A stretch of DNA of 64,000 nt, from assembly GCA_019649035.1 (NCBI GenBank), contig BMAT01000236.1, positions 41,237 to 105,236 on the forward strand, in the 5' to 3' direction. This document shows positions 26,787 through 39,599 of the stretch, one piece after another; the first letter of the stretch is position 1, and each line of letters begins with the position of its first letter. The notes below the pieces were generated by a model. The model did no database searches, was not told the origin of the DNA, and worked only from the letters and a program-made list of their open reading frames with translations. The stretch is from Elysia marginata (taxonomy: Eukaryota; Mollusca; Gastropoda; Plakobranchidae). The translations under genes were made by a program, and so were the position numbers.

Positions 26787-28020
26787 TAGTTTATTTTACA
26801 CCGTTTTCTCTCAATAGGAGCTTAAAGCTCTTTACATAAAATCTTAACAATATTAGTTTGAAATTTTTTATGTATATCATTTATTTAAAAATATCTAGCT
26901 ATAAAGATTAAAGCGTAGATAGATATGAACCAACCATTAAAAGCATATATAGATAATCATGGACACTATAGTGTTCATATAGTGCACATCTCTAAAACCG
27001 CTATAGAAATAAATTCTTCAAAACAAAAAGCTGTCAACGTTACTTGAAATTTAAGCTTCTCCGAAAGATAGAAAAGAAATTAATTCTCAAAAGCTATGGA
27101 AAAAAAGGTGAGAATTCCAATTAGATTTAAAGGATGGCAGCATCTTTGTACTTTGAAATGGTCTGGAAGATTGTTCCATATTTCAACTCCTTGATAAGAA
27201 AAGGCTCTTTGGCCTTACCTCTTCATTTTGAATCTTGGTTTATAAAGAGCGTTTTTCGAAGAAGATCTGAAATTTCGTGTAGGAACATACAGCTTGATTG
27301 AATCTTTCAAAAAGTTAGGAAATTGCTGATCGTTATGGCACTGAAAGGCAAGGGATGGGATTTTGTAAGGTATGCGTGGTGCAATTGGCAATCAATGTAG
27401 ATCTTTCAAAAGAGTGAGATGCGGCCTTTTTATTATTTCATAATGAGCCAGCAGAGTTATTTATACTTTTTTTTGTAATTGCTTGAGTGTGTCTTCAGTA
27501 GCACCAGCCAAAAAGGAATTGCAATAGTCTAGTGTTGATAATACCAGAGCACAAGTTGGTATGTTTGCACTTTCTTTTGTTAAATAATCTATTTTAGTTC
27601 TACGAAGTTCTACATAGCAAACCTTTTTTATGAGATATTTGATCATCTTAGGTAAGATTAGAGTTTTAAAAACTTCCAGGTTTTTTATCTTCTCAGAAAT
27701 CAGAATATTTTCATCACACAGTTCGAAATATCAAATACCAAATGATCTTGCTTGACTTGGTGTGCCAACAGTCATGATCTCTGTCTTGTCCCCATTAAGT
27801 TTTTTTAACACCCAGGCCAAGACTTCACTTATAACTATATTTCTGAGTAGAGTTACATAAGCCGGTAAAATAATCAATTTTTAAGTATTTATACAACTGG
27901 ATGTTGTCAGCATATAAATGATAATGAAAACCATGTTTCGCAATGTTAGTAGAAATTCATTGTGAATATAACGAGAACAGACCAGAACGAGTCAGTAGGA
28001 TAAATAATCTCCCAGGGCTG
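26785..28020 (-). pseudogene. LINE reverse transcriptase remnant (Jockey/CR1/L2-like)
   Basis: Read on the minus strand with frameshifts and stops, this is the C-terminal half of a non-LTR retrotransposon ORF2, the reverse transcriptase that copies LINE RNA at the target site. GLFSLYSQ at about 27940-28000 precedes the catalytic box HGFHYHLYADNIQLYK (27890-27935), where the family's YADD has become YADN (codons 27903-27914). LNGDKTEIMTVGTPSQ follows (about 27745-27800), then STLDYCNSFLAGATEDTLKQLQ (about 27470-27530). A HLTLLKDLH...LPIA...RIPYKI segment follows, and WNNLPDHFK lies at about 27152-27178. The 3' untranslated end includes AAGAGCTTTAAGCTCC (about 26817-26832), resembling the GCGCTTT-type ends of L2-like elements, and leads into the trinucleotide tail. 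It is 5'-truncated and inactive. Clade assignment is by eye only. Confidence 0.87.
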
Positions 28021-31000
28021 GCTAGAAGCTATTCTTCTTTCGTATTGGTGCTGTTATCACTTTGCAAGCTATAGAGCTGTCAGCAGTAAAAGACCACCTA
28101 TAGGGTGTAAAATGTCTTTCATTTTAGCTTGGCGAAAGAATTCATTTCGTATTGAATTAAAAAGTTGAAAACAGTCGTCTAAAAATCAAACTGTCTGTTA
28201 ACTGCGCAAAATGCCACTCTGAATGCGATGTTTGTAGCAGAGTTTTGAGTGTGTCCGTTTGACTGCCTGCAATCCATAACATCCCCTTGAAAACAGTTGC
28301 CTCTACCTGTCTCGCCAGCCACCACTGCCGCTGTTTGTACTAAAGAGATCCCGATATTGGACAATAGTCAGCATAGCATTACGTATACCATCTTGCATGC
28401 ACAGCAATGTCTTGGTGCATCGTGCACTTTCTGTGACATCACCACACAAAGATAAACTACATTCGCTATGTGGTAAATTAAAGTTAGTGTTTGGCAAAGT
28501 GGTATCTAAAAAAGACACAGGTGTTGTTTATTTAGTCTTTATAAGTTAGTTAACAAAAGAAACACTATTCTGGTTTGGTTTTCCAAAATTCTTTCTGTCG
28601 ATTCAGTGGTTGTTGCACAATAATTGTAATACAGCAGGATGTCTTACCTCGCTTTGAGATCTACTTTTCAAACAAGTAGAAAAAAGTTGAAATAATGTTT
28701 TTTGCTTTACTTTCAAATATAAGATATATACGGCAATATGGGGAGAAATTGTCATCTACATTATTTATTCATCTATACTTTCTATAACAACCATTTATGG
28801 AGGCCAACAAGTAAGTATTGTTTGAGAACCCAAGTATATGGACAATGTTTAATCGCATAGAAAGTTTACCTCTACCGTACTGAAAATATCAGGCTCCGGA
28901 AAAACACAGATGAGAGACCTAGAGCGTTCAAGCACATTTATCCACATGTGCAGGAGTTCTTCGCACTATATGCTCAGCGGCTGGTTTCACATTGTTGTCT
29001 AGAATTTAAATTTGACTCAGTCTGGTTGAAGATTTCGTAAATAAAAATAACTCACAATGTCGCAAAACAAGTACGATAGATAAAACTCAAACTTCCAAAC
29101 TTTCTTACATTTTGACACATTCCCGATCTCCTGAATTCTAAACCTTGAAAGTGAAGAATAAAATGAACTAAATTTCCTATGAGGTACAGTTGCAATTACA
29201 TGCTTACGAGAAATGATAGACTTCGGTATACCAGCTATTATCCTATTCACAAAGCTGAAAATGCCAAAGAGGTATGAGATATGTTGTTTGTTTAATTTTG
29301 AAGCTAATTCTGGAGGGTAAGTGTAAATGGGACTTGGTGCCATTCCGATGCGGAAGATGTCTTTAAATATCGGTTGGAAATTTGGCTTTTATTTCCCCTT
29401 ATCAACTTTGTACGAACTTTGTAAACAATAAATTACATAGTAGCAGGTTCTTCAGCACATATGCGTAGACTATTGTTTCGCAATTGCTCACAAAATGTTC
29501 ATATATCAAAGGTCACTAGAATCTCTTTCCCTTTTGATTTTGTATTAAGTGTTGTTCGATGAAATTTCGCAAAAAGCGTTGAGCATGCAAATCTTGAATT
29601 GTTGTTTAGAAAATTTTCTTTTCTTCCATCTGATCAGTTTATCTAACTGAGAAGACGAGCACGACTTGTATATTCAGAATGATACCTGGGCAAGCGACGG
29701 CAGTTTCCAAATACATAGCCAGTTTTGTACACCGTGAATTGATCAATTTTTTTCTTTTCTTGTCTACGTCTTACTTGTAGATCTCTATTTTGCTTGTCGC
29801 CGTACATTTTAGGATACATATTGCATATATGCATTTGTCGAGAAATTCGGCAATTGACAAGAGTATGTATCAAGTACAGAAAGCTGTGTTTATCCCATCA
29901 ATTTTTCTTGTAAAATACCATAATATGCAGTCTATCTAAAATTTTGTTTGAGTTATGTAAACTAGCATATCAGTTATATTTGCTTGAAAAGTGCCAGTAG
30001 TTGTAAATGGTTAAGTAAATAAACTGGATGCTTGCAGTTTAGAGTTATATTGAAATAAATTATGTTTCCCAAAAGAACTGGTTTTTGTGCTGGAAAGAGA
30101 AGAGCACCATTATTATCTAACTATCAATATCGCAGCATGTCACTGCTCTACCCATCAGATTATTAAAAGCCGGATAAAATTTGCAAATAGTGTAAACAAA
30201 AAAACCCAAATGCCAAGCATTTACAATTTTTCCAGCGGCACATTTGTTTGTTTAGCTGGATTCAAGGTAGAGTTTTTCCACAGCTTCACTGATTTTTTTT
30301 TCTAATTCGCGTCTTCCTGTGCCAACTAAGCAATTCAAGAGTGACATCTATTTCTCTGATGCCGATTCAACTTTCGATGAATTTAATTTCAGGCTTAAGA
30401 ATACTACTTTGAGGAGATAACCTTTTCCCTTTCAAACTGTAAGCATGATTATGATTACATTATATTCTTATCTTAGTTTAAGCGCTAAGAGTAAATTAAA
30501 GTTTTTAGATTTAAAATAATGTTAAGCAATGTCACATAGGGGCCTACTTTTTAACCTGATCGCTAAATCATTTTTCATCGTGAAATAAATTTTACAGAGT
30601 GTCAAGAAGTGATTGGGGTGGGGGAAGATGAAAAATGTTACATTTTACCATCTGTTGTGAGCTATTCAACACCCGATGTAAGAAAAGGTTTTTAAAAAAA
30701 ACGCTCTCAAAGCCGTATCAGTTAACTCGACTTGAATACTAACCTGAAGTTGATACCGTAAAAACGTAAAGAGATATAGGGCATCAATCACGATCCATCC
30801 AACAGAACTAAGTTGTCTTTTTTGGGTATAAGCCACCAAAAAGACATTTAAAACCTTTCGTTTATTGATGCAGCGTATTGGTTTAATGAAGTATACTGCC
30901 ATCAAAGATACTATTGATATGGTTCATTTCCCAGTTGAACTCAAAGGTAATACTCGCATACACATTAATAATCAAAGGCTTTACGCTACGCACAAGTCTC

Positions 31001-31406
31001 GGTTATGTGAATTGATCCTGTAAGTGTTCTGTTTTCTTCGTTTACTCTATTAGGATTTAACGGAATGACATAGGTGACTATCAAAAAAGGTGGTATCCTA
31101 ATGCGCTGAAAACAGGGGCACCAAGAACGTCCTTTTTTTTATTTCATTTTTTTTCCTCTCGTGGTCAATGTTTGAGGATGACTGAAAATATCGTGCCAGT
31201 CAGAGCTGTGTCTGACTATTCTTTAGTACAGGACTACAGCAGCTGTTTAGGCATGCATAATTATAGTACTGGTCATAGATTATTAGAAAGTGATTTGGAT
31301 ATGAGACTGTTAAAATGAGTAATTGCAGGAATACAATTACCTTTTTATTAATGCGTAAAGTGACATTAGAAATCCCTTAAACCAACCTGGTTATAGCCGA
31401 TTAATC
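28021..31406. other. Non-coding stretch
   Basis: Beyond the 5' break of the LINE I recognise no further LINE sequence, gene or RNA. Minus-strand frames at 28179-28518 and 29017-29343 look weakly protein-like but match no family I know. Confidence 0.4.
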
Positions 31407-31438
31407 CAGTGGTCCCTAAACTATCATTGGCACACGGC
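31407..31438 (+). mobile_element. Possible hAT-like element terminus
   Basis: CAGTGGTCCCTAAACTATC followed by GGCACACGGC resembles the CAGTGGTTCCCAAAC...GGCACACGG start seen in many animal hAT elements. No matching inverted end was found in the next few kilobases and no transposase is visible, so this could be chance. Confidence 0.25.
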
Positions 31439-32344
31439 ATATCCATGTTGACAAAAAGCTTAAATATCAGGCACTTGGTAATAATATCGGTGGTAACTTG
31501 GGGATACCTTTCCCACTTTCGACCCCGGCCTGATATCCCTTATATCTCTTGGGAGTCCAGCGTGTGGAGAGTGGGCTACTGTTGGCTCCCTGTTCCAGAC
31601 TGTGTCAACACAAAGGCATGGTCAGTAATGGCCAAGGATTGCTTTCATTCACTACGGCCAATGTTTGTAATCTGATAGTCCTATTGGAGAGCAGTTGTCT
31701 TCGCCAGAGACTATACGCGTTCCACCAACAGTGAACTTTGGAAGCAGCTTTGGTACCTCTTTACTTACAGTGCTTTGGGATATTATTTTCTTCTGCGACC
31801 CACGTAATTAGATATTTTGCTCAATTAAAAACACCAATTACATAGAATTGTTTGAAAAAGTGTTAACTTTGAAATATTAAGAAAGCAAAGTGTTTGCATA
31901 GTTGTATTGGTATTTTAAAAGTCTTTAAACGTCTAGTAACAAATATAAAGATTAGTCATGCTTTAGATTTTGTAGCTGACAGTGAAATATTTTATAGTAC
32001 CAACCTAAACCTTTGTGGCCCTTTTTGCTCAAACTTGTTCACAACGCAGTAAAATAGTAGTTCAGTTTCCGGTATAGTCTAGCTAATTAAGTTGTCACAA
32101 GACAAGTTTTGTTACACTTTGCCTGCCTGTCTGTCTGTCTGCCTGTCTTTCTGTCTGTCTCTCTCTCTGTCTCTCTATCTCTCTTTCTCTCTTTAAGTGT
32201 AGAGGACACAGCAAAGACCAGAGATTTGTACAAATAGTGTAATATCTTCAAATATCAGTCTTTTGTAGACTCGATTGAGGTCTCAGCTTTTTTAGTTCCA
32301 CTTGCTTGATGCGCCTCGATCTGTCTAAAATAATTTTTTTTTAA
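31439..32344. other. Non-coding stretch with pyrimidine tract
   Basis: No gene recognised. It includes the (CTGT/CTCT)n tract at 32123-32194. Confidence 0.4.
32123..32194. repeat. (CTGT)n/(CTCT)n tract
   Basis: Interrupted CTGTCTGC, TCTGTCTG and CTCT units form a strand-asymmetric pyrimidine run of about 70 bases. Confidence 0.9.
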
Positions 32345-32560
32345 AGTGTGCGACGCCCTGGTCGACTAGTCGATCCTCGAATTTCAGTGAGGTAAATCTG
32401 GGGCTATGATTCGTGTCATGGCTGGTTGATGTTCCTCATTAGGAAAAGACCCAGACCCTCCCGTTACATGCAGTGAAAAATCTCGTCAGTCTCACAGAGT
32501 AGCGCGCTGTTAGAAAAGACTCCTATCTTGAGTTCAAAAGATGCACTAGTTGGAAATCGT
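32345..32560 (+). mobile_element. Degenerate SINE fragment
   Basis: The 3' half matches the SINE at 46636-46850. GCAGTGAAAAATCTCGTCAG lies near 32470-32490, against GCAGTGAAAAATCTTGTCAG there. Both continue with a CTCCT...GAGTTCA...GTTGG pattern. The tRNA-like head is poorly preserved. Confidence 0.5.
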
Positions 32561-35500
32561 CCACTGGGAAATCCATCTAAAGCTTTTAGACGATTTCAGA
32601 GAAGGAATATATATATTTCCACTTGCGGAGGCCCATTTATTAAACTACTTTATAAAAATCGCAGGCATGCGAAACAGCAGAAAAGCAGAATGTGAAACCC
32701 TTGGCATTCAAAAATAACATAATTATTATCGAACCCTAAATGTTTTGTCTAAAAAAGCGAGCGTTGCTACTTGTCCCCCAAACGACTACTCACCACTCAC
32801 GCCTAACACACTGCAAATTACACGTTTTTTATGCTTTTTTTAAATAAAGGCTTTCGTCTATAATACTGTTCATTTCTCACAAGGTTATTACCATATTTAG
32901 AGTAGCCTACGTTTATTAAAAAGCTTTTTTGAAAAATATGGTCTTAAAATCTAAAATAGCCGCTGTCCGCTCAAACTTGCGATTGGTGACCGCTGAAACT
33001 AAAGTCGCCCACTCAATAGAAGACTTTTGGCTGAGGTTTTATTTTATTGACGGGAATTCACCACTCAGCTACCTAAAGATTGATTTGGGATAGGTTGTTT
33101 TTTCCCTAAGCAAGACCTGATTGGAAATCCTTATTGCAAGGAAAAATGGTTAGGCTACGCATCTTAATGGAAAAAGCCTTCTTCCTTTGTCAAATATATT
33201 GTATAAGGATAAAGAGAGAGAAGAGCATGGAGAGTTGAGAAAAATAGAGCTGATGCAGCCAGGCGTATTTCTTAACAATGTAACATTATGCGGCGCAAAA
33301 TGTTTGGTCAACGATTTTTTCATATAGCTTTTTAGAGTTCACTTACAATATCTCTATTTGGCATGGGTCGTTGAATCAATGTGCCTTTACAGATACATTT
33401 TTTTTTTTTTTGCCTCCGATCATTTTTTTCTGATTTCTTAAACAAATCTTTGTTAAATATTTGACAACATGCTGTGCCACAACAAGCAAAGAAAGAGTTT
33501 ACAGCATTGATTAACATTTGTTTAGAATTTTTTGTTCCGCATACGTGCATTTAATTTAAACGTAGTGTCTATCTTGTAATATTTTTTTTTATTTTGCCCA
33601 TAGTACAACTCAATTCATCTCTTCTGGGATATTTATTTCTATTTAAAAAACAAACAATGGGAAATAAATGCCTATATTTTACTTGGTTAGAAATGCATAT
33701 TGTTGTCTTATTCAGCAAAGCCATGGCACTCAGGCTGCCACAGTAAGATAATAGACAGTCACGATTGTATGCGGCATAATGCCACCTTGTCTTGCAGAAA
33801 ACAAAAGCGTAGTTAATGTAAGCGAAATAACGTCTTGTAACCTAGCTCATCTATGATACCATAAAGTCACTTTGAGCCACTGCTGTGCTATAACCTCTTC
33901 GTACTGTATTGTTAAATTATAAAATGTAGAACTAAAGAAGAAAGGGACTTAAACCGAAAGACCGCTCGAAATAAGAAATACACCAGTTTATAAAACATCT
34001 TCTCAAGATTGCACATAAAATAAACAAAGGAGCTTAAAATAGAATAAGGATTTTCCCTGAAATTCATGCTTGAAAAAACGCAATATGAATCAACTAACTG
34101 AGTTAGCTGATTTTATCGTAATAAAAGGCCCTTTATTCCTTGATAACTTGGAAAAGTATGTTTTTCTCTACTCGTTTTTCGCATTAAAAGACAAGGAAGA
34201 TTTTTAGGTAAACAGCACTGATGACCGAAAAGAAATAAAGGAATACCTTCAATATTGAATTTTTTTAAGGTAGCCTACACTGCTTTGAAGAAAATTACGT
34301 GTTGTCTCATTTTGTTTGTATGGGTGGTGTTAGATTCTTCCAAGTTTTATTGTGTTTATTTCTATTTCAAATATTTTCTTGTCTCAGAAGGTTGTCAGGT
34401 GTCATTTGGCGAAAGGCTTTCAACATCCGCTTCAGCTTATTGGAGTCTCTGTCGCTATCTTGCATTTCTCAGCGACATGCAGAAACAGCTGTTCTCTCAT
34501 GTTGGTGTTTAAACTTTTATCCTTCGTTGTTACATTCTTTCTTAAATAAAATGCATAAGAAAGATTCTTGATTTGGAAAATGTTGCCTGTCAATAGCAAA
34601 GAAAAAGATAGAGAAGAAAATGAAGCAAACAGATTGTATCTAGAAATGTTTAAAAAGTAATCGTCAAAGGGAAGAACATCTCTCATCACTTAACACACAT
34701 TAGAGTGAATGAAGCATGAGTGCATTTGAAACTCATTATATGCAGTTTTAAAAGCTATGCGCATAATGCACGCTAATAATTTTGTGCTGTTAACCATAAA
34801 GAGAGATGTTCTCTCCATTTGTAGGGTAGAGATGCATCTTCCTGTTCCATTCTTTTAAGATTTTTTTTCCTTTTTCGTTTCAAAGTATGAATTTCCAAAA
34901 TATTCTTATCAACGAATCTTTCATTCAATGAGATCGCCATTGTGTCGTTGTAACTTACATCCCATAGACTTAAAAATTAATAGTATAATTTAAAACACTC
35001 TTCTGCTTCGTACATTTATGTTCACATTCCTATAACTATTTATCAAAGAGGAGACCCCTGTGTCATAACGTCCTTGAATTGCATTGCACGCATATTATTT
35101 TATAACATTAGTTTCACACTGGATGACATTTTACTGACATAGAAATAAGATAAATGTTTCAAAAATTTTGATCACGAACTTACTCGCTTGGATTTTTCTT
35201 ATAAAAGTCATAACATCTTGACAAAAAAATCAACTTAAGTTCATTAGGTGCAATAGATTTTGTGAGACAAAAAAATTTTTGCAAAAAGAATAGTGCTAGC
35301 ACACGAGGGGTGAAGAAAAAAAGTCAGAGCAAATAACAAGAATCGGTGGAAAATAAAGCAAGGCTGGATATGACCACAAGAAAAAGGAAAAAGGGAGAAC
35401 TTGCGAAAAGAAACAGGGCGAGAGGATTCGGACGAGCAAGGAGGAAACAAGAAGTACATGCAGACAGAGGGCTGAATAGCTGAAGATAGAGGTTAAAATG

Positions 35501-36743
35501 GAGAAATACTGAAGAAAGATATAAAATGACACAAGGAAATGTCAGCCACGTATGAAGAATTAGATTGATGTATAGATAAATTTTCCTAACGGTGTACATG
35601 AAATAAAACGCTCAAGTTGTGTTAGTGGCTTATTTATATCGATAAATACTTTTCGGAAACACGTACCTTATACAAAGTTTAATTCGAGCATGTTGATGGT
35701 CTCTTCAAGTAAGGTTTTTAGATCGATAGATTAACTGGTATGAAGGTAAGTCGGTATTACGATACGTAGGTATACCGCCTAGCTTCTGCCGGGCAAGGTA
35801 AGGCAGAGCTGGAGAGATCATGCAATAAAAATTGAAAATACGTGAAGTCTTTCAACAACATCTGACTAAGGCGCAAATAATCTTTTAATAAGAGTCTGAG
35901 ATCTAAAAGAATTGCAACGCTTCCGAAAATTTGCAAGGTATCGCAAGGTTCTAGCATGACAGAGCAATCATGGTTTTTATTGTGTTGCGTGAGACCTATC
36001 GACAAAACTAAGTTTTGACCAATGGGACACTAAAATATCCAGAACAAAAGTTTAGCGCGTAGAGACTAATGAATAAGCTATTGTGTTAGTTTTTCTAACA
36101 TTATATTAACCTTTGCTTGTTTGATACATCAATATGACAGGACAAGCTTTTGTTACAAAGGTTAACTGCTTTACCCAGCAGCTCCTCGCTACATCCAGCT
36201 TTATGACTTTTGTTAATAATGGATACAGGTCAATACAAGCAGCTGTAATCCCGTTTTTCTCCTTATAAATAAGTCCATCTGTTCCGAGGAACAAAGAAAC
36301 GACACTACACCTGGTGCCATTCTTAAGCTATGGTTGAGGCTTAAGAGGTAATGCTGCGATATTGAAATACAAATCGTTTTTTTTATAAGAATCTCAAATG
36401 TTTGGCTTGATTTTTTTTTCGCTCGGTCATTATTGCATTACTTGCCACGCTTGGTCACAATTCTCTTTTTTCCGATAGATGTATGAAATATAAAGAGACT
36501 TGATCGCCAGATCTAAATACCCAAGAGTAAACTGTCCTAGCTAAGAATAATTATGTTCAGTCGCAGTGAATAAATGAAAAGCGACGATATTTGCAGTTTC
36601 TTTAATTCGAAAAACAGACCTATTTACACAAAGCTTCGTTTTACAATTAACCCATCATACTGGGGGCAATCGAAGCATTGAAGCGTATGTTTTGCCAGTT
36701 AAATAATCTTATTAACTCCTTTTCTGTTTTTTTTTTTTTAATT
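32561..36743. other. Non-coding stretch
   Basis: No recognised gene. It contains the purine-rich tract at about 35270-35530. The several overlapping minus-strand frames there simply reflect the absence of stop codons in pyrimidine-rich sequence. Confidence 0.4.
35270..35530 (+). repeat. Purine-rich low-complexity tract
   Basis: The plus strand is strongly biased to A and G for about 260 bases without a fixed repeat unit. Similar tracts occur near 18080-18200, 50840-51110 and 62520-62620. Confidence 0.7.
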
Positions 36744-37043
36744 TTTACTTGCTCCACGAGGGGTGAGCAGTGGCGCAATCGGTAGGGCGGTTGACCGCTA
36801 TCTGAGAGGTCCCGGGTTCGATCCCCAGTCCGGGCTAAATTTTATTTGCTCCCCTGTGCCCACCCAGCACTTGATGGGTAGCTGGGTCTCTTAAGACTCG
36901 GCGAAAGTAAAGGCGGCGAGGAAAGCAATGGCAAACTACCTCACTATGCCGTGTGCCTAGAAAAACAAGGACCCTGCTCCTTGTTATCCTACGCTCGTGT
37001 CGAGTATGGGACTACCTTTACTTTACCTTTACTTGCTCCACGA
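36744..37043 (+). mobile_element. Well-preserved tRNA-derived SINE with 16-bp target duplication
   Basis: The head has a clear A box, TGGCGCAATCGGTAGGGCG (36771-36789), and a consensus B box, GGTTCGATCCCC. The body includes GGCGAGGAAAGC, then AATGGCAAACTACCTCACTA, resembling the conserved GGCAAACYACCTC central domain of some metazoan SINEs. It ends in a short CTTTA-type repeat. The element (36760-37027) is flanked by a perfect 16-base direct repeat, TTTACTTGCTCCACGA, at 36744-36759 and 37028-37043. The intact boxes and perfect duplication make it the youngest-looking insertion in the window. Confidence 0.95.
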
Positions 37044-38475
37044 CAAAAATCACTGTCTAGAAAATATGACACAAGAAAATGATATAATGCATGATTATGA
37101 TTTAGACTCAATGATCAGACTGTACGTCAAGAGAACTAATAGTGACGACGTTAAAGGTTAGCTGTAGCTGGTATTACGTAAAACTAAAAAGTAACTCGAC
37201 AGGTACCGATCCCTTTCTTTCCAGAAGAGTTCGCTAGTAACTACTCCATTAAATTGGGATCCTAACTCATCAACATTTTGGTGCAATTGGTTTAGAGCCT
37301 TTCAAAAATATATATAAGTAAAAAAAACACTGGTATGGTTTTAACTCTCAGAAACATAGCATAGAAAATTCACGAAGTACTTTGTCAAATATCTACTTTT
37401 TTTATTGTATCGTTTGCTTTTCTTTTTATTTAACACAAAAAGCTTTCTCAAGGGTGCTAGTTTTTGCGGCTTATTTTATGCAAGATTTTTTTTCTCTAAA
37501 TTATACTTCTGTCTTATTTCTTGGTGTATCGGTAGCATTGTCTCACCAAGACCGACAGAGGGATCACCATTAGGCTATAAGTAATCCAATGGTGGCGATA
37601 ATAGCACATCTTAACTGATCCCGAGAGGCATTTATGCGAAGTTGAGACAGATAATTCTGTATTACACCAGAGTGTGTCACATATTTTCAAATCTATCTTT
37701 GGTAACTCATGACGAAGCATTTTATATCATCATTACTTCTCATAATTAAACTGGCCCTTTTCCATAAAAGATTTTTACTGACGCTTGACAATTCATCAAG
37801 CTTCTTATTTTGTATTTAGCTGACTGCCCAACTAATGTTCTTCACTTTATCATGCTAACAGCTTATGAAAAAAACGTGTTATCATTTAAAGTTCCTTTTA
37901 ATATAAACGACAACCAATAGATGACTAGAAAAAGAAATCAGTGCGTGCAACCTAGAGTTCGTTAATACGACGAAAGTAGGGCAATTATATATAAAAGTTA
38001 GGAGCTGCATGTAGAAAATTAAGTCAACACAAATTTTCGGCAAATTGCTTCCATCAAGAAACGGAAATGTAAGGCATAATTTTGGGGCAGGACCTGGGAA
38101 ACCCTCATGCAAACAGGCTATTTGGCACGCGTCTGGCCTGTTGTTAACTTCTCACAAACCCTGCATGTCGTCCCTTAATTACATTACTTGATTCAGACAA
38201 ACTCTCTGATTGATGGTGCCAGTAGTCGTCAGTTCTTTTTCGTTACTTGGACTTTTTTCGTTTATTTTTTTCTTCTTTCTTTTTTATCCATAGAAGCGTA
38301 GGGTAAAACTACAAATCACATATTTTTTTAGCATCGCTATGACCCTAAAAGTTTTTAAAAAATCAGACATGAAGATCAGTAAGATAAAAATTTTATCAGA
38401 GTTAATTTTCACATTGGTTGTTATTTCGTGAAAATCTTAAAGGTTTGTGCTTTTATTTCAAATGTATGAATTCGG

Positions 38476-38523
<48 letters not shown>

Positions 38524-39052
38524 AGATTTGTTAGTTCATGACTCACGTCAGTTGAAATTCAGACAAACAACTGTTTTGCCGATCTTGCATGAAGACGTCA
38601 ACCGTCATGCAATCTCTGTAAAGGGCCCGGATATTTCGTCAAAGATAAATACGTATGCTAAGCGGAAATCTGTCAATCAATGTGATTAAATAAAGTGGAG
38701 TTTTTGAAGCAATGGGTTAATTCCACGCTCAATTTAAAACAATAACAGAGAAGCTGGTCGTTAGTTTTATTTTGTGAAGTGAATTTTTTGCATCAATACG
38801 CTTAACTCGAAAACTATCGCCAAAGATGTGTTCATACAGAAAATTAAAAGACTAGACTCTGTCCTAAAAATATAGGGTGAATTACAACTTATTCATGCAT
38901 TTTTTCATAAGTTGACATGGGAACTTCGGAGCTTTGTCGCCGCCTGATATCACCCAATATCAACAGAGTTACTTTACTATGCAAAGAAAAATAAACGTAA
39001 TATCGTCCTACGATCCGTTTACCGTGTTGTTGTTATATACACATATTTTGCA
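37044..39052. other. Non-coding stretch
   Basis: No gene recognised. It contains the dinucleotide array at 38479-38524. Confidence 0.4.
38479..38524. repeat. (AT)n(AG)n compound microsatellite
   Basis: About 30 bases of AT units pass directly into about 16 bases of AG units. Confidence 0.95.
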
Positions 39053-39075
39053 TTATTATTATTATTATTATTATA

Positions 39076-39146
<71 letters not shown>

Positions 39147-39147
39147 C
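39053..39147. repeat. (ATT)n microsatellite
   Basis: About 31 ATT units with two ATA-type interruptions. It could be a LINE tail, but no LINE sequence is recognisable upstream of it. The poly-tyrosine frame across it is an artefact. Confidence 0.95.
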
Positions 39148-39249
39148 AAAAATCGACTCTAACGATAAGGGTGTGTAATGGTGTTCTACATACCCTTACT
39201 TAAATACCTGATAATGATACGGCATAACCTCGTTAAGTTTTTCAACAGT

Positions 39250-39590
39250 ATTACGTTGATGTTTGGCTAAATCGGGTAGAACGTCGTGCAAACTATGTGA
39301 TATTGAGCTGTAAAATTGTGAGAGGTTCGATTCCTACACTAGACAACTTTTTTTATTCTTCGAAACAAGTGCTAGGCTGTTCTATCGAATGAACTTAGTT
39401 TGTATAGTTTAATGCATTTTCTTTTCAATTAAAGGCTAATCATGTTTTTTTTTCCTTTTAGACGAACAACATGGGCAGTGTTAGACCTCGTGGGTGGCGT
39501 CCGTCTCTGCAGACAGTTTAGCATTTTGTAACATAGACCTTTATTTGTTAGATGTATTCGACCAAGAAGTATACGCTTATACTTGTTTGG
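39250..39590 (+). repeat. Tandem duplication with tRNA-like segment, copy 1
   Basis: An A-box-like TTTGGCTAAATCGGGTAGAA (about 39260-39279) and a perfect B box, GGTTCGATTCC (39324-39334), head this copy, as in a SINE. The following sequence is repeated about 353-360 bases downstream. Anchors are TCGAATGAACTT, ATTAAAGGCT-ATCATGTTTTC, CAACAT-GGCAGTG and ACAGTTTAGCA. Confidence 0.7.
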
Positions 39591-39599
39591 TATGCCCTT

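Noticed and set aside
35244-35599. Three overlapping hydrophobic minus-strand frames that look like membrane proteins
   Set aside because: All three frames are open because the minus strand is pyrimidine-rich, and the hydrophobicity follows from that composition.
36771-36840. Possible functional tRNA gene
   Set aside because: Box A and box B are good, but the acceptor stem does not pair and the sequence continues into a SINE body with tail and target duplication.
38934-39203. Plus-strand frame with poly-tyrosine
   Set aside because: Product of the (ATT)n array.
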